Assembly (NCBI GenBank): GCA_037903355.1 | Contig: JBAJFE010000045.1 | Location: 62,001 to 126,000 of the forward strand | Direction of reading: 5' to 3' | From: Trichuris trichiura | Taxonomy: Eukaryota > Nematoda > Enoplea > Trichinellida > Trichuridae | DNA: 64,000 nt | Program-made: the position numbers and the translations under genes | Shown: positions 59,274 to 64,000 of the stretch, in pieces | Position numbering within the stretch: position 1 is the stretch's first letter | Layout of the letters: each line of letters starts with the position of its first letter | Notes under the pieces: generated by a model | Told to the model about the DNA's origin: nothing | The model's database searches: none | Seen by the model: only the letters and a program-made list of their open reading frames with translations

Positions 59274-59769
59274 AAATAAAGAAACTCGTTACGAAGAAAA
59301 GAAAAAAAGCGCATACAGTACACTAAAAAGCGCGTAGGTTACAACGACGACAAAACACATTTTCGAATGAGCATCGTGGTTTATTTGTTCGGGGCGTTTT
59401 GTTAAAATACTATTAACCACAGTATTATTGTACTCTTATTCTTTCTTGTCTTAGCATTAAGCCCAAATAGTAAAGCTTAAAAAGGGTGAGATCGTCATTC
59501 GGTTATTCTCCGTTAGTACACTGCATCTGAATGGGCCTTGCTCTTAGAGAAGTTGTGTGAAAGGTCGAAATATAGGCAATTAAAATATGGAAACAAATAA
59601 GAAATTGAAGGCGAGAGAGGAATGAGAAAACTTAGCAACGGAAGTAGAGCACGAAACAACTAAAGTAGTTGGAAAATAACATGCATAGACAAAATAAGAA
59701 AGTGCGTTTGAAGACATGCCAAATTTCGACAGAGTCGAAGAGCGTAAATGACAACTGCCTGACGATGGC

Positions 59770-59930
59770 CATAAAGAAAGCAAAGGTATTTTTGCCGTTG
59801 TGGATAAGGAAATTAAAAAAAAATATGTTAAATAATTCAAGGAAGGGCTCATATTTGCTCATCCATTCGTTGGTAGGTCACTTTGAAGTTTACCTACGGG
59901 TACATCAACAGGCCAAACCCGTGAACCCAA
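59770..59930 (+). repeat. decayed Penelope-type terminal repeat near USE1
   Basis: TTGCTCATCCATTCGTTGGTAGGTCACTTTGAAGTTTACCTACGGG (59857-59902) and the CAACAGGCCAAAC that follows parallel 40018-40080 and 18475-18540, and the TTGCTCATCCATCTGTTGG part of the element at 26.7 kb. It is the only trace of the left-hand repeat families inside the gene block. Confidence 0.55.
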
Positions 59931-60643
59931 AGACCAACTATGAAACAACCTAAGCCTGTTAAAAGACACCCCGACTTTCTAAATAAGGAAGGACAAGGAT
60001 AATTCTTCCTGATTTAGTGCTTTCTATAGCTCTTTTCAATTACAGCACTGGAATTACTGTAGTTAGAACTAAAATCAGGTTTTGTTAGACTAGATAATTG
60101 CTTGTAGCCTAAGCTTGAGCCCAAAGTTAAAATCACTTGGTCTCAGCAATTGTTCAAAGCCTAAGAAATCATTTAAAATTCCCACGAACTCTTTTCTAGG
60201 CTGTAGCTACTTTGACTGACAGAACTTGATTCGACTTGTACCTACAGTGCTTACCGGATGTCTAATAAAAGTAGCTTATCGCTACGCAGCGTAAAATGCT
60301 TATTACCAGTGTAAGTTATTCGGGATTGTGCTTATTCCATTTCAGTCGGACAAGTAAGCGGAAGGAAAAACAGTAAAGTCTGTCTGTTGGCCTTCTGCAG
60401 TTTGATTTTATAATCCGCAACGAATTTTGCTTGCAACAGCATGAACTCGTCTTTTTGCAGTGTGCGCATTAACAGCTCCGCGGGGTGGGGTGACAAATGC
60501 GTAGATGAAGCGTTAACGCCACAAAATTACCTTCCACTTATTTACTGTATTCTTTCGTAGAATTCGTGCTTGACCATGGCGGGGTAATAATTTTCGCTTT
60601 CTGCATTTGTTCATCTTTGCATTTTTTCAGAGAAAACGCCATC

Positions 60644-61746
60644 ATGCTTAACGACTCTAGCCCGTTGCTTTATGAAGCCGCAGCGTCGGAAAGAATTTCC
60701 AGGTTTCTCGAAAAAATCAAAATGATGCCCGATAGCTACCAAGACAGCGTTCAGTTTCGCGTGGTGAGGTTTAATTTTCAGTTTAGTTCGTGCGAATATA
60801 TACCCTTTTAATCGCTGTCGGTTTCGGTGCTAAATGTCATTATTCCCAATTGGACAACTGATAGTGCATCCGTTAGCATTTTCAACCGTGTTTGTTAACC
60901 ACTAAGTTTGGTAATTTCGCCGTTGCCGTTCCAGGACGTGGCGGAATTGGCCGCCGTATATGAGATTATGGAAAAAGAAAGGAAGGGGTTAGTACGCTGT
61001 TTCCTTCTTTGTAATTCTGCCAAAATTGTACAGGAAGGCGCTCAACGATGAAGAGCTGAAAGACTACAGCCGAGAGGTCCTCAATTACTGCTGTTTGGCC
61101 GAAGAAGATATAGATTCGTATAGTTTTATTTCTGACGCATCGTCCGATATGTCAGAAGAGAAGCTAGAAAGTGATGAAGATGATGCAATGTCAGCATCTT
61201 ACTTCGCTGAACAAACATTTAACACTCAAGCGAGTGAATCGGAACTGGAAAGCCTTGTATTTTATACTGGAAATAACGCATCCCGGATTAGGCGCGCTTT
61301 GCTTGGAGGTACTTGTTGTTAACTTCGCAAAAGGCTCTTTATGGAAAGCGTTAAGTTGTTAAAACGGAAAGTGGACCAAGTATAGACGATTCGTTTGATT
61401 TCGAGCAACAGCAAATCGAGAAGAAGAGGAGCTGCTTGGAAAGTTTTCCACCATGTTACAGCACCTGCGTAAGAACGCTGTGGTAGCCGGAGAAATTCTT
61501 CGCGAAGATACGAAGGTGCACTTTGCATGCTGAGACTTTTAAGGTGAATTCAGTTTGCAGGTTGCTGACACGATGAAACAACAAGCCGCAATGCATGACA
61601 GTCATTTAAAACGGGTGACACGCGTTATTGTACAAGCTAACAAGTGGATATGCGATAGCTGGGTTTGGATTTCTCTTATAGTTGTATTGCTCACATTCAT
61701 CGCTATTGCTCCATTCATTCGGTTTTTCCCTAAGCACCGACAGTGA
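60644..61746 (+). CDS. USE1: vesicle transport SNARE USE1, 5 exons, 247 aa
   Basis: ER-resident SNARE acting with syntaxin 18, BNIP1 and SEC22B in Golgi-to-ER retrieval. Exons 60644-60763, 60935-60987, 61034-61308, 61406-61515, 61561-61746 (744 nt, in frame). Exon 4 could instead start at 61412 (6 nt shorter, two residues fewer), because CGAG and CAACAG are both usable acceptors. The N-terminal part is helical (EAAASERISRFLEKI), the middle is acidic and serine-rich, the SNARE motif spans about 150-210 (EEEELLGKFSTMLQHLRKNA, ILREDTKVADTMK, with Asp near 184 where USE1 has its unusual zero-layer Asp), and a tail anchor runs WVWISLIVVLLTFIAIAPFI (about 220-240). Human USE1 is 259 aa. TTTTTTCAG ends 13 nt before the ATG. 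The N-terminal half is weakly conserved, so exons 1-3 are less sure. Confidence 0.88.
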
Positions 61747-62151
61747 GCATCAGTATCGTCTTGCATTTCTCTTCTTTAACTTTTCTGCTTTTGAACGGTT
61801 ATAAAATGTTAACATTTTGACTTGTACACTAGTATCACTCACGCAACAGCATCGTTCTAATTTCCGTATTGCAATGAGGTTTGTTAGCTTTCAGCGCATT
61901 TTTCCGCCCGTACTTAAACTTGTGGTAGCTAAGATGGGCAATTAACCTACCACGTAAATTCAGCTAATGCAAATAGTTCCTATAACTTGATTTTCGTTAT
62001 TCGTAGTCCTTTAATTCTACTGTATACTGTATGCATGTTCCCAACAAACGCATCTTCACAGTATGCGAGGTCCCACCTTGTGTTATACTTTTAAGATTAC
62101 GTATTGAACTAATTTGCTGTCGATGAATACGTCAGCAGCTGCTTACCACAG
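61747..62151. other. USE1 3' flank
   Basis: No clear AATAAA within 150 nt of the stop. AT-rich, with no feature recognised. Confidence 0.4.
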
Positions 62152-62259
62152 AAGTCTTTCGTCCGCGTTGGCGGAAGTGCGTTGTGTAACAAACTGACGT
62201 TAACGGACGTTGCGAGCGCAGATCGGTTGACTGCCGAATTAGCTATCGTTCTTAAATCT
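62152..62259 (+). CDS. candidate exon of an unidentified gene
   Basis: A 36-codon open stretch bounded by a good acceptor (CTGCTTACCACAG, ending 62151) and a good donor (TCT|GTAAGC at 62260). It encodes SFVRVGGSALCNKLTLTD and ASADRLTAELAIVLKS. The composition is protein-like and the codon mix resembles the neighbouring genes. I do not recognise the family and cannot fix the adjoining exons. Confidence 0.3.
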
Positions 62260-63015
62260 GTAAGCCTAACGAGAGACCAAACAACTGTTTTTTCTAAGGC
62301 GTATAAAAAAGAGTTTAAAAAAAATACTTACCTAATTTAGACTTAGTCATATTGTCAGTCGGTTTGGGCGAAAGAGTTAATACAATGGAAACAATGACGG
62401 ATGACACCAGACGACACTCCGGATGCGTAGTCTTTTAGTTCACAAGGTCTCAAGCAAGCATCCGTTCGTGATAATCTAGTCTGATATCTTACTATTAAGC
62501 TTAAATCTAAACGACAAGACCGAGGCGACGGCGGCTTAATTTTCTTCACCAGGCTCCATTATCGTTTATGGATACAGTTCGTGACAAATCGTAGTGAGTC
62601 ACGTTGTAACAGTTAAAGCGTGATGCCTTTTATGCTCAGCATCGGCGAAATCAGCTGAACAGAACTAAAACTTTTGACCCGTAAAAACAAACCGTCCTTT
62701 TTGACTCATTTTTAGCATTACTATTTTTCTTTTAATTTGTTTTCCACCTATCTTTCTGCGGTGTTTGAAATTAATCTCTGCAAAAGAAAGTATAGTTTTC
62801 AAAATAAATATGAATTAATAATTTCAAAACCACACCAGAAATTGTCTCTTATAGGTTTTCCTATTCGTAAGCGTCCGTACGTGCAGCCGTCGCAATTGGT
62901 TAATGATGCTCAAGTACAATTAGCCTGTGGATCATTATTGTACAGTAATAGATTGTGCGTTGTCATTGTTCGTTCGGAATTTCTGGTTGCTTGTGATTTT
63001 GCTGTTTCGCTTAAG

Positions 63016-63276
63016 GTTTAGACGGTATTCAGTGCAGCGGAAACAAGAACAGCGGGGAGGAAAAGATTTTCTGGACAGCATCAGTTTGTGGATATTACAA
63101 TGCGCTGCGCGCGACAATTCGGCCGTGCACCATCGTTTGCAGAATGATACTCGGCTCACTGTTAACATTATCAAAACTCCATGCATTGCGGACTTACTGG
63201 TAACGTTTGGCAGTGACGATCGGTTTGTTCATGGGCTTGTCTGCATCACGAAAAAAAGGACCGTGCTCATTGAATT
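63016..63276 (+). CDS. candidate exon of an unidentified gene
   Basis: Opens after TTTCGCTTAAG (ending 63015) and is open to a donor GTAAGT at 63277. It encodes segments such as GGKDFLDSISLWILQCAAR, LTVNIIKTPCIADLLVTFG and FVHGLVCITKKRTVLIE. It could belong to the same gene as 62152-62259, though the phases of the two do not join directly, so an exon between would be needed (the frame FPIRKRPYVQPSQLVNDAQ near 62855-62915 is one candidate). Family unknown. Confidence 0.3.
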
Positions 63277-63280
63277 GTAA

Positions 63281-64000
63281 GTTGTCCATCCACTTGGAAG
63301 TTGTGCCTGCAGTCCTGCAGATCACGCTAGAGCCCGGAAATGCTCCACGTCGTTTGTGCTAGAAGTTGGAGCAGAGCTAAACCGACTGACTTTCCAAAAA
63401 GTTGTTCAGGCTTGTAGGACAAAGACTACACTTTGTTCCAATACGAATGATCGGTAGTGGCAATTGCTTGCAACGAATGTGGAAGTATTTTGATAAAAGC
63501 GATGTGTTTTGACATGTACCTTCTGGTGAATGGACCATTAGAACTCTCAACGTTACCAGGTGGGAGAACAACCACGAAACCTGTCAGGAAACTTTCAGCA
63601 ATAAGTTCTCTGTGCATGGTCAGTCACTGATTTGGGAAATGGTCGTGGCGTTTAAAGATTTTGGTTTAGTAGTCTGGACGCCTGTAGCGAATTTTTTGAT
63701 TGTATGATTAGTTCTCTAACTGGCTTTCTTGATGGTCTACCACATTTCGTCGAATGTGTTTGTCTCACAAGAAGAACATGCTGCACAACATCTGGAACCA
63801 CCGAGCCTTCCTTCCGGCGAGTAATGTCCACTTCAACCTCAGTAATTGTGGTTAGCTCGATTGAAGCGGAATTTTAGAAAAGAAAAGACTAAAAAAAGAA
63901 TAGACAAGCAGCTGACAGTCGCAGAAGAAATCTCTAACAGAGAACTTTAAAATCCTCGGTTTAAATGATGGACAACGATGCAAGAGAAATCTCCCCGCAT
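63281..64000. other. window end, nothing recognised
   Basis: Short minus-strand frames at 63377-63617 overlap each other and have no domain. The gene suspected upstream may continue beyond the window. Confidence 0.35.

Overview
The window is nuclear DNA of an animal. Its protein genes are split by short introns (mostly 47-110 nt, GT...AG), and there are intron-free eukaryotic tRNA genes. The proteins are metazoan: a canonical beta-catenin, a two-lobed animal-type phosphofructokinase, spartin, ABT1, USE1 and a small complex III subunit. Short introns, plus a pyrimidine-AG acceptor a few bases upstream of every start codon (as expected for spliced-leader trans-splicing), point to a nematode. 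The conventional beta-catenin argues against a Caenorhabditis-like lineage, so an early-branching (Trichuris/Trichinella-type) nematode is my best guess. This is inference; no species can be proven from the sequence.

Layout. (1) 1-2.6 kb: tRNA-Lys, a 23-nt tRNA-Lys fragment, tRNA-Glu, tRNA-Pro and one weak small-gene candidate. (2) 3.5-40.3 kb: a gene-poor block built from four diverged copies (A, B, C, D) of one multi-kb unit. A (3.57-9.5 kb) is inverted; D (14.5-18.7 kb), B (27.0-31.9 kb) and C (31.9-40.3 kb) are direct, with B and C in tandem. Between and inside the copies lie three pogo/Tigger-type DNA transposon remnants (9.6-13.1 kb, themselves inverted), a 57-bp minisatellite grown from a site inside the unit (13.9-14.5 kb), a MITE-like insertion carrying CCAAT and TATA motifs (in A and D only), a Penelope-like element remnant (18.7-20.3 kb) and a nearly complete but broken Penelope-like element with inverted 298-bp terminal repeats and a GIY-YIG endonuclease (23.9-26.8 kb). 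(3) 41.4 kb: tRNA-Met. (4) 42.6-61.8 kb: a compact gene block. Phosphofructokinase (11 exons, 791 aa) and beta-catenin (10 exons, 784 aa) are on the minus strand; UQCR11-like, spartin (5 exons, 481 aa), ABT1 (2 exons, 206 aa) and USE1 (5 exons, 247 aa) are on the plus strand. (5) 61.8-64 kb: possible exons of an unidentified gene.

I derived the exon joins by hand. In every multi-exon gene all junctions keep the reading frame, and the total coding length is a multiple of three. The gene block contains unrelated housekeeping functions (glycolysis, Wnt/adhesion, respiration, lipid droplet/endosome, ribosome biogenesis, ER SNARE). The UQCR11-spartin-ABT1 run has only 336 and 367 nt between genes and acceptor-like sites in front of each, so it could be an operon. 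The left 40 kb is best read as a transposon-rich zone of repeated duplication and inversion; I found no intact protein gene in it.
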